NCBI RefSeq assembly: GCF_034043515.1
Contig: NZ_CP138214.1
Location: 4,030,001 to 4,094,000, forward strand
Direction: 5' to 3'
DNA: 64,000 bases
Source of the DNA: Pseudomonas sp. MUP55
GTDB lineage: Bacteria; Pseudomonadota; Gammaproteobacteria; Pseudomonadales; Pseudomonadaceae
The notes beneath the pieces are model-generated. The model did not search any database. It saw nothing but the letters and a program-made list of their open reading frames with translations, and was not told where the DNA came from. Each line of letters opens with the position of its first letter. Positions within the stretch are counted from its first letter, which is position 1. Below are positions 8,122 to 17,400 of this stretch, piece after piece. A program made the translations under genes and the position numbers.

Positions 8122-9463
8122 GCTCGCGCCCCAGCTTGTTCGCGAGCCGCCAGTATTCATTGGCAAACGCCAGAAAATTGATGGCGCTGAATACAATAAT
8201 GGTCGCCATGATTGGCTTCACGCTGGAGAAGTGCTCCCAACCCGCCCATAAAACTATCGCCATCGTCAACTCGATGATGACCGTCAGTATCAACACACGT
8301 CGCGCCTGATCCAGTTGCTCGAGCAGCGCCTGCAACGACGCTACAAACGCTGTCAGAAAGAACGTCGGCAATAAAACCAGCATCATCTGGCTACTCGCCT
8401 CCCTGATCGCGCCGTCGCCGGAAAGTAGACCGATCAACGTACGCTCGCTGAAATAGACCCCGGCAGTGAGCACCAGATAGAGCCCAGCGATAAACATTAA
8501 CCCGCGGTGCAAAAGCCACTTCAGCCCTTCACCGCTGGTGACCGTCAATCGCTGGTTTATCAGGATCGCCAACGCGGAGCCGCAGGCCACGGCAGGAATG
8601 ACAATGAACATCCTGATCTTGGTAATGATCAGGAACGCGGCCACATACTGTTCGCCGGCTTTTGCTATCAAGGGAAATACCAGCAGTGAACTGAGAAACA
8701 CCACGATAAACGATATGAAAATCGGCAAGCCAACCTGCTGAAGCAAACCTTTCAAGCGCGCAGTGAATGCGTGCGGGCGATCATCCTGTGCCTGGCGACC
8801 GACATGCCACACCAACCATGTGGCAACGGGAATCAACAAACAGGACGCCAGCGCGTTAGCCACGATAATGGAATAAAAACCCAAGCCGTACACGTGGTAG
8901 CTGGTATAGCAAATCACGCCGTTCAAGAGGATGAAGGCAATCACCAGAAGCATGCTCGACGCGCTTCTGCCCTGCCCGCGCAAGGCGCTGTTGCACATTT
9001 CCAGCTGAATGAACGGCACCATCGAAAGGAAATACAGGGGAAGCGCCTCTTGATAAAAATGTTCCCCCGCGACAGGAAGCACTCTTTCCAGCCACGGCGC
9101 AGATAAGGCCACCGCCGCACTTAGCAAGGCAATGACCACAACCCCCAACACGGCTAAAAGAAGGGTGGCGCGCAACACTTTCTGTTTTGACCAGAGGTTC
9201 ACTGACCTGGCGCTGAACACCTGATTGCTGATAGCCAAACATTCCAGAATCGCCAGGAACAGAAAACTGAACGGTTGAATCATCGACAACCAATAAATCG
9301 AGGTGGTCTCGGCGCCGTGTCCCAGAATGGCGGTCTGCATGTTTTGTGAAAAAGACACCGCGACGGCTACCACAATCATGGGCCAGGCGAGCTTCAACAG
9401 GTCTGCGATATCCCGTCCAGCCCTGCGGCGTTGCGACAGAACCAAGCTGGGTGATGTGTTCAC
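8111..9463 (-). CDS. MATE-family efflux transporter
   Basis: Integral inner-membrane protein of 450 residues with about twelve hydrophobic segments in two similar halves, the pattern of MATE (multidrug and toxin extrusion) antiporters. These export organic compounds in exchange for Na+ or H+. The start is GTG at 9463, overlapping the TGA of the upstream gene as GTGA and preceded by GGGAGGG, so translation is coupled. It sits inside the KASIII-ACP operon, which suggests it exports the operon's product rather than acting as a general drug pump. Confidence 0.9.
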   Translation of the reverse strand: MNTSPSLVLSQRRRAGRDIADLLKLAWPMIVVAVAVSFSQNMQTAILGHGAETTSIYWLSMIQPFSFLFLAILECLAISNQVFSARSVNLWSKQKVLRATLLLAVLGVVVIALLSAAVALSAPWLERVLPVAGEHFYQEALPLYFLSMVPFIQLEMCNSALRGQGRSASSMLLVIAFILLNGVICYTSYHVYGLGFYSIIVANALASCLLIPVATWLVWHVGRQAQDDRPHAFTARLKGLLQQVGLPIFISFIVVFLSSLLVFPLIAKAGEQYVAAFLIITKIRMFIVIPAVACGSALAILINQRLTVTSGEGLKWLLHRGLMFIAGLYLVLTAGVYFSERTLIGLLSGDGAIREASSQMMLVLLPTFFLTAFVASLQALLEQLDQARRVLILTVIIELTMAIVLWAGWEHFSSVKPIMATIIVFSAINFLAFANEYWRLANKLGREHVL

Positions 9464-10104
9464 ACACCCTCCCCCAGGCTATCGCGCTGTGGCAGGCCGT
9501 GATGACGGGTAGTCTTGCCATACAGGCTGTAAATCATCATCGAGAGATAAGACAGCGTGTGGGTCGCGCCAAGCAGATAGCCATGGCCTCCCATCAATTT
9601 TTCCGCTCTGTTAGTCAATTGTGTGATGTGCCAATGGTCCTCTTCAGCGTCCTGGAAATCCTGCGCCTCGATCCGCATGCCCCACTGCAACGACAACAGG
9701 CTGCAGTGGCTGCTCAGATCCGCGAACTCGGCTTTGATCAACTGGTGCCGGGTGGCTTTCACGCCAAAGCTTCTGCGAGCGGACAGGTGTGTCCAGCTCA
9801 TACCCAGCATGCGGGTCAACAGGCCCAGTCGGGCAGCGACAGAGACCATGAGCGGGGTATCGTCGGCAGCGATCACTTGCTCTTCTCCCAGCCAGCGCAG
9901 GTCCAGGCCAAGGGAGGCAAGCACCCGGTCTACCTGCGCTGATGGGTCGGCCAGTGCCACATGCTGCTGGGGCACCAGTTGATAGCCCTGACTGAACGTG
10001 CGCCGGGTCTGGGGCGGCAATTCCAGGCGCAACTGCCGCACTGCCTCGGCAGGCTCATTGCCCGCAAACAGCTGATAAATCCTGTTGAACGGACGGTCAG
10101 GCAT
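9460..10104 (-). CDS. Truncated acyl-CoA-dehydrogenase-like protein
   Basis: Protein of 214 residues whose second half resembles the C-terminal four-helix domain of acyl-CoA dehydrogenases. The segment SARRSFGVKATRHQLIKAEFADL matches the family pattern ERRQFG...FQxVxxxLAxM, and GGHGYLL near 180 matches the conserved HGGxGY. Normal family members are about 380-400 residues; the N-terminal helical domain and most of the middle beta domain are missing. The first ~85 residues have no recognisable fold. The ATG at 10104 overlaps the ACP stop by 8 bp and has GGAG upstream. It may be a partner of another subunit, or a non-redox or acyl-handling protein; whether it binds FAD cannot be told from sequence. 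Confidence 0.65.
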   Translation of the reverse strand: MPDRPFNRIYQLFAGNEPAEAVRQLRLELPPQTRRTFSQGYQLVPQQHVALADPSAQVDRVLASLGLDLRWLGEEQVIAADDTPLMVSVAARLGLLTRMLGMSWTHLSARRSFGVKATRHQLIKAEFADLSSHCSLLSLQWGMRIEAQDFQDAEEDHWHITQLTNRAEKLMGGHGYLLGATHTLSYLSMMIYSLYGKTTRHHGLPQRDSLGEGV

Positions 10105-10357
10105 ATGCACGCTCCGCCTGCAGGTGCTGCTCGATCCAGGCAATCAACTTACCGACCGAGGTGAACGCATCCTGACTGATTTGATCAGGCTCAAACATTA
10201 ATCCAGGCACTTTCTCTTCAAGCGTCAGCAAGAACTGCACAAACAACACCGAATCTAGATCGAGGTCTTCGTTAAAGTCCGTTTCCAGGCTGACCGTCAC
10301 CGCCGAAGCCATGACTTCGTTAAGTGCTTTATTAATCGCCACAAGAAGATCTGACAT
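10097..10357 (-). CDS. Acyl carrier protein
   Basis: Small acidic protein of 86 residues with the carrier-protein pattern: helix I about 4-18, then DLDLDSVL with Ser36 as the predicted phosphopantetheine attachment site, helix II after it and a final helix near 65-82. The ATG at 10357 has GAGG upstream; an in-frame ATG at 10369 lacks one. The start lies 26 bp inside the end of the KASIII-like gene. As a dedicated carrier it should hold the acyl intermediate handled by the neighbouring KASIII-like and dehydrogenase-like proteins. It is distinct from the housekeeping AcpP, whose motif is GADSLD. Confidence 0.9.
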   Translation of the reverse strand: MSDLLVAINKALNEVMASAVTVSLETDFNEDLDLDSVLFVQFLLTLEEKVPGLMFEPDQISQDAFTSVGKLIAWIEQHLQAERAYA

Positions 10358-11291
10358 GTAAAACCTCACTGGATTGGTGTCTTTCGATTAGCACGCATGA
10401 AAGCGTAACGCCCATGCCCATGGTCAGGCAGAGTATTCTTTGCCCTGTAAACTTCTTCAGCAGCGCGGACAGATTAAATAGAATATCGGCGCAGTAAGCG
10501 TGCCCATACTCGGCAATATGCTCGGTAAACAGAATGCCTTTGAACTCGAGTTTCTCCACCACGCGTTTAAGCATCGGCAGGTCCAGATTACACGGGACGA
10601 TCGCGTCGATACTCTCCAGCGGAACATTGAACTGGCGCACGGCATAAAGATAAAAGTCGTGGTAATCATGTTCCAGCGACGCATATAACTCGCGTCGGCG
10701 CGCGGGTGTCTGCTGGCGGTGATTATCATAGAAGCCGGCCATGTGCCGGACGGCGGTATGTGTCACATTCCACTGGGCAGGCCCCGCATTGAGCAGCATC
10801 ACCGCGGGCACTTCGGCCAGCACGCTGTTATCGAGCCGATTGATCGCGCTGTGAAAGGCTTTTTCTCCCGTCAACAGCAACATCGGCTCGCCACGTTTAA
10901 TTAATCTGTTTTTCAGCAAGTGAACCGCCGACAAGGCCGACGAACAATGATTCAAGCTGACGCTAAGTACTTCCCAATGACCAAGCCCGCACACGTCGGC
11001 GACTTCGTGCAGCCAATCATTATCAAAAAACGTGTTATGCGTCTGGGTCTTGGCATACACCAGACAACCTTTGCGCGCTTTCAAGTGCGGGTTGGCAACG
11101 ATCAGCGATTCCAGTGTTTCCACAAGCATATGTGCGTGTGTGCGGGAAGACAGCGCGACGGCATTCAGAAAATAATAACGTTGCAATACCTTGCACGCGC
11201 CCGACTTGAGGTCGTGCGACTGTTCAAGGGTATCCAAGGGGTTTAATGAAATACGATCCGGCAACCAACATAAATAATTAAGTGGCAGCAT
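10332..11291 (-). CDS. KASIII-like (FabH-fold) protein with altered active site
   Basis: Protein of 319 residues with a thiolase/FabH-like layout. The nucleophile region is SLNHCSSAL (Cys116). The C-terminal half carries VPCNLDLPML, IAEYGHAYCADI and the terminal LCLTMGMGVTLSCVLI strand. In FabH the catalytic residues are Cys112, His244 and Asn274. Here the two later positions are Cys234 (VPC for VPH) and His264 (YGH for YGN), and their 30-residue spacing matches FabH exactly. So Cys is kept and His and Asn are replaced. It may transfer acyl groups without decarboxylation, as other divergent KASIII enzymes do; the reaction is unknown. First gene of the operon. Confidence 0.78.
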   Translation of the reverse strand: MLPLNYLCWLPDRISLNPLDTLEQSHDLKSGACKVLQRYYFLNAVALSSRTHAHMLVETLESLIVANPHLKARKGCLVYAKTQTHNTFFDNDWLHEVADVCGLGHWEVLSVSLNHCSSALSAVHLLKNRLIKRGEPMLLLTGEKAFHSAINRLDNSVLAEVPAVMLLNAGPAQWNVTHTAVRHMAGFYDNHRQQTPARRRELYASLEHDYHDFYLYAVRQFNVPLESIDAIVPCNLDLPMLKRVVEKLEFKGILFTEHIAEYGHAYCADILFNLSALLKKFTGQRILCLTMGMGVTLSCVLIERHQSSEVLHVRSSCGD

Positions 11292-11499
11292 AACGTTCCC
11301 GCGTGGCGTAATTTTTAGTTCATCTAATTACCCACATCGTCCCAGAAACGGTTCGTGCTTTTTGCCTCAAATTGCTTAAAACCAAGAATTTCCCATTTGC
11401 AGGTCCCACAAACGGAATTTTCCAACCACTTCATCGACTCGTCGTCTGCCGACGCGGGCATTTGAGCAACGCCAACGCCAGCAGAGAGGCTGCTTGTTG

Positions 11500-12102
11500 T
11501 CAGTCCATCATCGGGACATGTCCTGGATGGCCGGCCACCCGAGCCAGCCATGCCTGTACACCCGGATAGGCCGCCAGATCAAACCCACCTTCATGGGCCA
11601 CATGGGTGTAGGCATACAACGCGATGTCGGCAATCGAATACTGCTCGCCCACCAGATACGGCGTGGCTTGCAGCTGACGCTCCATGACCTTGAGCGCCTT
11701 GTAACCGCCCTTGTGGGTGGTTTTGTATTCCTCCAGACGATCTTGCGGCATGTTCAGGTAAAACTGAATGAACCGCGCCACTGCGATATACGGCTCGTGG
11801 CTGTATTGCTCGAAGAACTGCCACTGCAACACCTGGGTGCGCAAGCGCGGCTCGCTCGGCAGAAACTCGCTGCCGTCGGCGAGGAAGTTAAGGATCGCGT
11901 TGGACTCCCAGAGGCAGGTCCCGTCTTCCAGTTCCAGTACCGGGATCTTGCCGTTGGGGTTCTTGGCGAGGAATTCTGCGGTTTGGGTGTCACCCTTGAG
12001 GATATCGACATCAATCCATTGATACGCAATGCCCAGCAGGTTGAGCATCAATTTGACCTTGTAGCAGTTGCCCGACCTGTAATCGCCATAAACCTTGTAC
12101 AT
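11500..12102 (-). CDS. Glutathione S-transferase family protein
   Basis: Cytosolic protein of 200 residues with an N-terminal thioredoxin-like domain (1-80: YGDYRSGNCYKVKL, the cis-Pro region GKIPVLEL, then the glutathione-binding ESNAIL) and a helical C-terminal domain (90-200, with SIADIALYAY). Length and order are those of a standard single-chain GST. The ATG at 12102 is preceded by GGGGAG, preferred over the open frame extending to 12318. Its stop is 208 bp from the KASIII-like gene on the same strand; a link to that operon is not shown. The 11292-11499 gap shows no clear feature. The substrate is unknown. Confidence 0.93.
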   Translation of the reverse strand: MYKVYGDYRSGNCYKVKLMLNLLGIAYQWIDVDILKGDTQTAEFLAKNPNGKIPVLELEDGTCLWESNAILNFLADGSEFLPSEPRLRTQVLQWQFFEQYSHEPYIAVARFIQFYLNMPQDRLEEYKTTHKGGYKALKVMERQLQATPYLVGEQYSIADIALYAYTHVAHEGGFDLAAYPGVQAWLARVAGHPGHVPMMD

Positions 12103-12272
12103 GGGCTCCCCTTTATGCCGCTGTGCGCGCTCTGAGCGAGCGCTTGCGCCAACAAAATGAGGGTAGCGAAGCATTGTTTCAAGGCGTATTGCGCAATTAA
12201 ACCTGCTGAGCCGCTGTGGAAGCTGCCTTTCATCCCCTTGCGCCAAGATAATCGAAAACATTATTTGCTTTA

Positions 12273-12284
12273 TTTGTATACAAA
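12273..12284. promoter_or_regulatory. Palindromic operator candidate TTTGTATACAAA
   Basis: A perfect 12-bp palindrome in the 303-bp divergent region between the GST and purine-permease genes (12103-12405). The same core, TTGTATACAA, lies upstream of puuE, and TTGTACACAA lies upstream of uraH, so it is probably the binding site of a purine-responsive regulator, by its form a GntR-type one. The rest of this intergenic stretch shows no other clear feature. Confidence 0.5.
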
Positions 12285-12405
12285 AGCATAATTCGCTTCG
12301 TGCGAGTTCCTGACCCATTGGTCAACAAAACCCGCCAGTACCTCAAAGCGCTGTTGCCCACTGATGTGACCGGCGCTGGAAATAACAATAAGAGGAGTAC
12401 TCGCT

Positions 12406-13752
12406 GTGGATAGCCGCAAAACCGAAGCCCCAACCCTGGACCTCAGCCCGCCGCAGCACGGCTGGCTGGAACGCCTGTTCAAACTGCGCTTGCATGGCAC
12501 CACAGTGAAGACCGAGCTGATTGCCGGCCTCACCACCTTCATCACCATGGCCTACATCATTTTCGTCAACCCCAACATCATGGCCGACGCCGGTATCGAC
12601 CATGGCGCAGCCTTCGTCGCCACCTGCATCGCCGCCGCCCTGGGCTGCCTGTTGATGGGCCTGTACGCCAACTGGCCGGTGGGCCTGGCGCCGGGCATGG
12701 GCTTGAACGCGTTTTTCACCTACACCGTGGTCGGCACCATGGGTTACCACTGGGAAACCGCGCTGGGTGCGGTGTTTGTCTCGGGCGTGCTGTTCATGGG
12801 CCTGACCTTGTCCCGCGTGCGCGAATGGCTGCTCAACAGTATTCCGGTGAGCCTGCGCCACGCCATGGGCGCGGGTGTCGGGTTGTTTCTGGGGGTAATT
12901 GGCCTGAAAACCGCCGGCATCATCGTCGACAGCCCCGCCACGCTGATCAAGCTCGGTTCGCTGCACGAACCCGCACCGCTGCTGGCGGCGGTGTGCTTTT
13001 TGCTGATCGCGATCCTCAGCTACCACCGGGTATTCGGCGCGATCCTGATCAGCATCATCGCCGTGACCCTGGCAGGCTGGGGCCTGGGCCTGGTGCACTA
13101 CAACGGCATTCTCTCCACCCCGCCGAGCCTGGCGCCGACCTGGATGGCCATGGACATTAAGGGTGTATTCAATATCAGCATGATCAGCGTGGTATTTGCC
13201 TTTCTTTTTGTACACATGTTCGACACAGCCGGTACACTGATGGGCGTTGCGCAGCGCGCCGGGCTGGTCAAGGCCGATGGCAAGATCGATAACCTGTCCC
13301 GCGCATTGAAAGCCGACAGCGCGTCCAGCGTGTTCGGGGCCATGGTTGGCGTGCCACCCGTGACCAGCTACGTGGAAAGCGCCGCCGGGGTTGCCGCTGG
13401 CGGGCGCACAGGGCTGACGGCCGTGACGGTGGGCATTCTGTTTGTGGCGGCGATGTTTTTTGCGCCATTGGCCGGCATGATTCCGGCCTATGCCACAGCG
13501 GGCGCGCTGATTTACGTGGCGATGCTGATGATGGCGAGCATGGCGCATATCAACTGGGACGAGGCCACCGACAGCATTCCGGCCATCGTCACAGCGATCA
13601 TGATGCCGCTGACGTTCTCGGTGGCCGACGGCATCGCGCTGGGCTTTATCACCTATGTCGCGCTGAAGGCCGGCACCGGCAAGCACAAGGAAATTTCCGC
13701 CAGCCTGTGGGTGCTTTGTGTGATCTTTATCGCCAAGTTTGTATTTCTATGA
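12406..13752 (+). CDS. NCS2-family purine permease, AzgA/GhxP type
   Basis: Inner-membrane permease of 448 residues with the AzgA-subgroup features: GLTTFITMAYIIFVNPNIM near 40, GLAPGMGLNAFFTY near 96-109, about 13 hydrophobic segments, DTAGTLMGVAQRAGL and the conserved GVPPVTSYVESAAG near 310-325. Members carry adenine, hypoxanthine or guanine by proton symport. The start is GTG at 12406 with AGAGGAG eight bases upstream. The TTGTATACAA palindrome upstream links it to the urate genes at 19859-27615. The exact purine specificity cannot be read from sequence. Confidence 0.92.
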   Translation: MDSRKTEAPTLDLSPPQHGWLERLFKLRLHGTTVKTELIAGLTTFITMAYIIFVNPNIMADAGIDHGAAFVATCIAAALGCLLMGLYANWPVGLAPGMGLNAFFTYTVVGTMGYHWETALGAVFVSGVLFMGLTLSRVREWLLNSIPVSLRHAMGAGVGLFLGVIGLKTAGIIVDSPATLIKLGSLHEPAPLLAAVCFLLIAILSYHRVFGAILISIIAVTLAGWGLGLVHYNGILSTPPSLAPTWMAMDIKGVFNISMISVVFAFLFVHMFDTAGTLMGVAQRAGLVKADGKIDNLSRALKADSASSVFGAMVGVPPVTSYVESAAGVAAGGRTGLTAVTVGILFVAAMFFAPLAGMIPAYATAGALIYVAMLMMASMAHINWDEATDSIPAIVTAIMMPLTFSVADGIALGFITYVALKAGTGKHKEISASLWVLCVIFIAKFVFL

Positions 13753-13769
13753 CATAGCAGCACGTTTTC

Positions 13770-13814
13770 AGCGGCAAGCGACAGGCTTTAACTTGCGGCT
13801 TGAAGCTTGCCGCT
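13770..13814. repeat. Short inverted repeat (REP-like hairpin)
   Basis: AGCGGCAAGC (13770-13779) pairs perfectly with GCTTGCCGCT (13805-13814), between the purine permease and the LysE-type gene. It is GC-rich and could act as a weak terminator or attenuator. It resembles the dispersed intergenic palindromes of fluorescent pseudomonads but belongs to a different family from the large REPs further on. Confidence 0.45.
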
Positions 13815-13832
13815 GACTACTGGAGCAATGAA

Positions 13833-14471
13833 ATGACGATTGAAACCTGGCTGCTGTTCAGCGGCGCGGCGCTGGTGGTGATCCTGATCCCCGGCCCTCT
13901 TTCCCTGCTGATGATCAGCAACAGCTTGAATTACGGTCTGCGCCGTTCCTACCCGGCGTTCCTGGGCGGGGTGTTTGCCTCGATCTGCCTGCTGAGCGCC
14001 TCGGCCCTGGGCCTGGGCGCGCTGTTGCTGGCCTCCGAACAGGTATTCAGCGCGCTGAAAATCGTCGGCGCGCTGTACCTGTTCTACCTGGCCTGGCAGA
14101 GCTGGCAGCAATCACGCCAGCCGGCCGAGGCTGCCAATGTGCCGCAGGTGGCCTGCACCCCGCGTTTTCGCGTGCTGTTCGGCCGCGCCTTTGTACTGGG
14201 CGCCAGCAACCCCAAGGACATCCTGTTCTTTGCCGCCTTCCTGCCGCAATTTCTCAGCCCCGAGCACGCATTCCTGCCGCAACTGCTGACCATGATCGCC
14301 ACCTGGACCGCACTCGACCTGCTCTGCAAGCTGGGTTACGGCCTGGGCGCCCAGGGCGCCGCGCGGTATTTGCGCAGCGGCTCGGGCCAGAGCTGGTTCA
14401 ACCGCATCAGTGCCGCCTTGTTCGGCTGTGCCGGCGTGGCGTCGCTGATCAAGGTTCGAGCGACAATTTGA
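13833..14471 (+). CDS. LysE/RhtB-family amino-acid exporter
   Basis: Inner-membrane protein of 212 residues with six hydrophobic segments. The LysE-family N-terminal motif IPGPLSLLMISNSLNYGLRRS lies at about 18-40, and NPKDILFFAAFLPQF near 130-145. Members export amino acids or related small compounds. The ATG at 13833 has GGAG seven bases upstream, preferred over the frame opening at 13800. Its 3' end overlaps that of the large convergent DUF6543 gene by 23 bp. The substrate is unknown. Confidence 0.92.
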   Translation: MTIETWLLFSGAALVVILIPGPLSLLMISNSLNYGLRRSYPAFLGGVFASICLLSASALGLGALLLASEQVFSALKIVGALYLFYLAWQSWQQSRQPAEAANVPQVACTPRFRVLFGRAFVLGASNPKDILFFAAFLPQFLSPEHAFLPQLLTMIATWTALDLLCKLGYGLGAQGAARYLRSGSGQSWFNRISAALFGCAGVASLIKVRATI

Positions 14472-17400
14472 TGAAGTAAACGGAGGGCGGGACTCGTCCC
14501 GCAGTCGGCCATTGGATACCTGCAATAATCCGAACCAGGCGATTACTCCTCAGTGCACGGTTGATATCGTCTGTCAGCTCCGAGTCTATGGGAGCCCGGA
14601 ACGCACGTATCCAGCTTTGCCTGGCCTTTGCCCCTTTTCTGAAGGACGCCCTTGAAACCCATTCACAGGTCACATAGTAGAGTTGGCCAGGAGAGTTGGG
14701 ATGCGTGGCGATCAATTCATGGGCAGGTCTGAAGTAGCGTGTCCCGCTGCGCTCCACGACAGTGAAACCCTGCCGCTCAAGCACCGTCCTGACGGCCGCA
14801 CGCTGCGCGCCCTCTCTCTGCGCCATCACCGCTTTGCCGCCGTGCTGGAGCTGCACCTCCAAAGTGGCCGGCACGTAGTCAACACGCGTGAAACCAGGCG
14901 CCTTGCCGTCATAGCCGATGAACACCGAGTTGCCGGGGCTTTCAGTGGGGCGCAACATTTTCAACAGATCATCCGTCTGCCCAGGCCTGGCGGGTAGCGC
15001 TGGTAACCACTCATCCAGCGTCGCACGGATATTGAGCAGATGAGTGGCCGTTGCCGGACGATCCGGACCGCTCAACTCGACCACCCTTGCCACGACAAAT
15101 TCGCGGCTATGGCTTGTCAGGTTGGGGAAGGCCGTCGTCGTATAGTCCACCAAAGGCCTGTCAAACAAGCGGGCATGGAGCGTCCATCCGCCTGCCGAAT
15201 TGTAAGAGACCGGGAAAGGTTGTTCGTGCATCGCCGTGCTGGTCCAACGCCTGATGTCGACCCAGGCTGCTGATCCGGATACTTTGTCCGGCTGGATAAA
15301 AACGATCCCGGTCAAAGGCGCCTGGTCCCCCGCGGGAAGCAATCTGTAATACGCGGGCGTGTCCGTTGTGGGTATCATCAGGGCGTTATGGGGCACCCCC
15401 CCGGCATCCGCCGGAACGTAAAAAATGTCGGGCGCCACCGAACTCATACCTGGGTCCATCTGACGTTGAATAGGCCACTCCAGCCATTGGGTAGACGTTG
15501 AGAATGTCTGGGTGATTCTGTTCTCCGTCGCGGTCCGTACAGCGGGTGGTTGCCAGCCCGGCGGCTCTGGCGTGGGCGCACGCCACGGACGCAGTGTCCC
15601 CGAACTCGTTCCCGCGACCGGCTGCGGCGCGTCCGCACCGAGCAACCACTCCCTGGGCTGGTGAATGTTCAAAATCAACTCATCCTGCCCCGGCGTCTGC
15701 GAGTTTTTCACGCGATACGTGGTTTCACCGGCGCGCTTGTAAAGTGGGTAATGGCCTGCGTCATCGGTCACAAACGCCTCGCCATTCTTGACATAGACGC
15801 CCTTCTCGCTCGGCGCTCTCAGTTCAACCGCCCCTTGAGGCACACCGTCGACTTTGAAACGCGTCAAGACGTCCAGTTGAGTACCCGCTGACGACGCCGA
15901 GCGCGAAGCGCCTCGCGTCGTCATGCGCAAACGGTGCAAGCCTTTCAAGGCAAGCTTATGGACGGCGCGCCCAGTACCCACAACAGCCCTGCCCACCTTC
16001 TTGGGGCCGGGTAAAAAGCTCAGCAACAGATCAATCGCCATGTAGGCGCTCATAAAGCCCACATCGACCGCATCGTGGGGATCGCCAAAACGGTGATAAC
16101 GCCGCGCAGCCACCAGCAATTCATAGAAGTCATTGAGCATCCCGAATAGCGGGAAAATAAACCCCACCAACCGCCTTGGAGTGCCCTCGTGTCGCTCAGC
16201 AAGGCGGCGGGTTCGATAGGCTTTCAGCGCCTTGCCGGACTGACTGGCGGCCTGGGTCTGGCGTTGCAACTCAAAGACATTGGCGTGGTATAACAAGGCC
16301 TGGGCGTCACTGTGTGATGTGGGCACCAGCACCAGCCAGCGCCCCTTATCACTGGCAATCTGCTCATGAATTATTTTTTCAATCTCATCAAGTATCACGG
16401 TCGGCTCTAGATGCGTGATGTTGAATGAGCGAATGAACTCACGTACCTGCCATATCCCACGCACCAGCATAAATGCAGGCGTCATCTCATAAAACCTGAG
16501 CGTCTCGTCGAGCTTGTCCGGATGGTGGTTGATGGCCTCGAACGCCCAGCCCGGGGCGACTTGCCGTGCGAGTATCCTGATGTTTTCAGGCAATGCGCCA
16601 ATGCGATTAAGGGCGTCCTGGGCCTGTTGCAAACTGCTGTACTCGGTCAGGACCAAGGCGGGCGCAGCCTGCGGCCAATAAACCACGCAAAGACCAGTGC
16701 GTTTGTCCTGCACCACCACTAGCCCGGCGATATAGCGATCATGCTGCATGGTGTGGCCCACCAGATGCACCGCGTGCACTTGCAACTCGTGCTGGTTTTT
16801 CATCAGGTCTTGCGGGATGCGGGCCGCCATCGCCGTGCTGAACAGACTTTGCGCATCTGCCGTCAGGCCGCACTGTATCGCTGAAAACAGATGATGCTGA
16901 ACACCTGCGCGTAAAGCGCGCTTGAGTAACTCGGGAATCCGTCCTTTGCTGAGCGACTGGTCATGCGCCACTGGCGGATAAAATTCCTTGCGGATCAAAG
17001 CGTCGTGCTGGCCACCTATATCCAGCGACGAGACTATACGGATCAGAAATTCGGCGCTGAGCCGTTGTTTCCAGGCAGGTTGCAAAAACGAGGCGTATTC
17101 AAATCGCCACTTTGTCCACGTCGCCAGAGGGTCCAGGTTATGCAGCGCCAGTTGCAGCAGGCTGAAGGTCATCCGCGTTTCGCTCGGGGTTAATATGATT
17201 TTGCGATCACCCACCACACAGCGGCTATCAAATCGGTCGCAAAAGCTGGCGTACACATTATCGGGCATATCCACCAGGGGCTGGTCGATATCCAGCTCCT
17301 CGGAGATACCCTCCTGGCGCAACCGCGCAGTCAAGGCGGCGCGAGCGAAGGTGTACAGGTTGGGCAAGCGCTCCTCAAGCCGGGTCCTGTAAGCAAACAA

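Noticed and set aside
11281..11400. Sigma-54-like TGGGAC sequences upstream of the KASIII-like operon
   Set aside because: The -12 GC at the required 10-bp spacing is missing, so sigma-54 control of that operon is not supported.
11324..11551. Short minus-strand frame between the KASIII-like gene and the GST gene
   Set aside because: It overlaps the GST 3' end, lacks a ribosome site and has no recognisable sequence pattern.
12343..13686. 447-codon minus-strand frame opposite the purine permease
   Set aside because: His/Gln/Arg-rich composition typical of the antisense frame of a membrane-protein gene; no motif or ribosome site.
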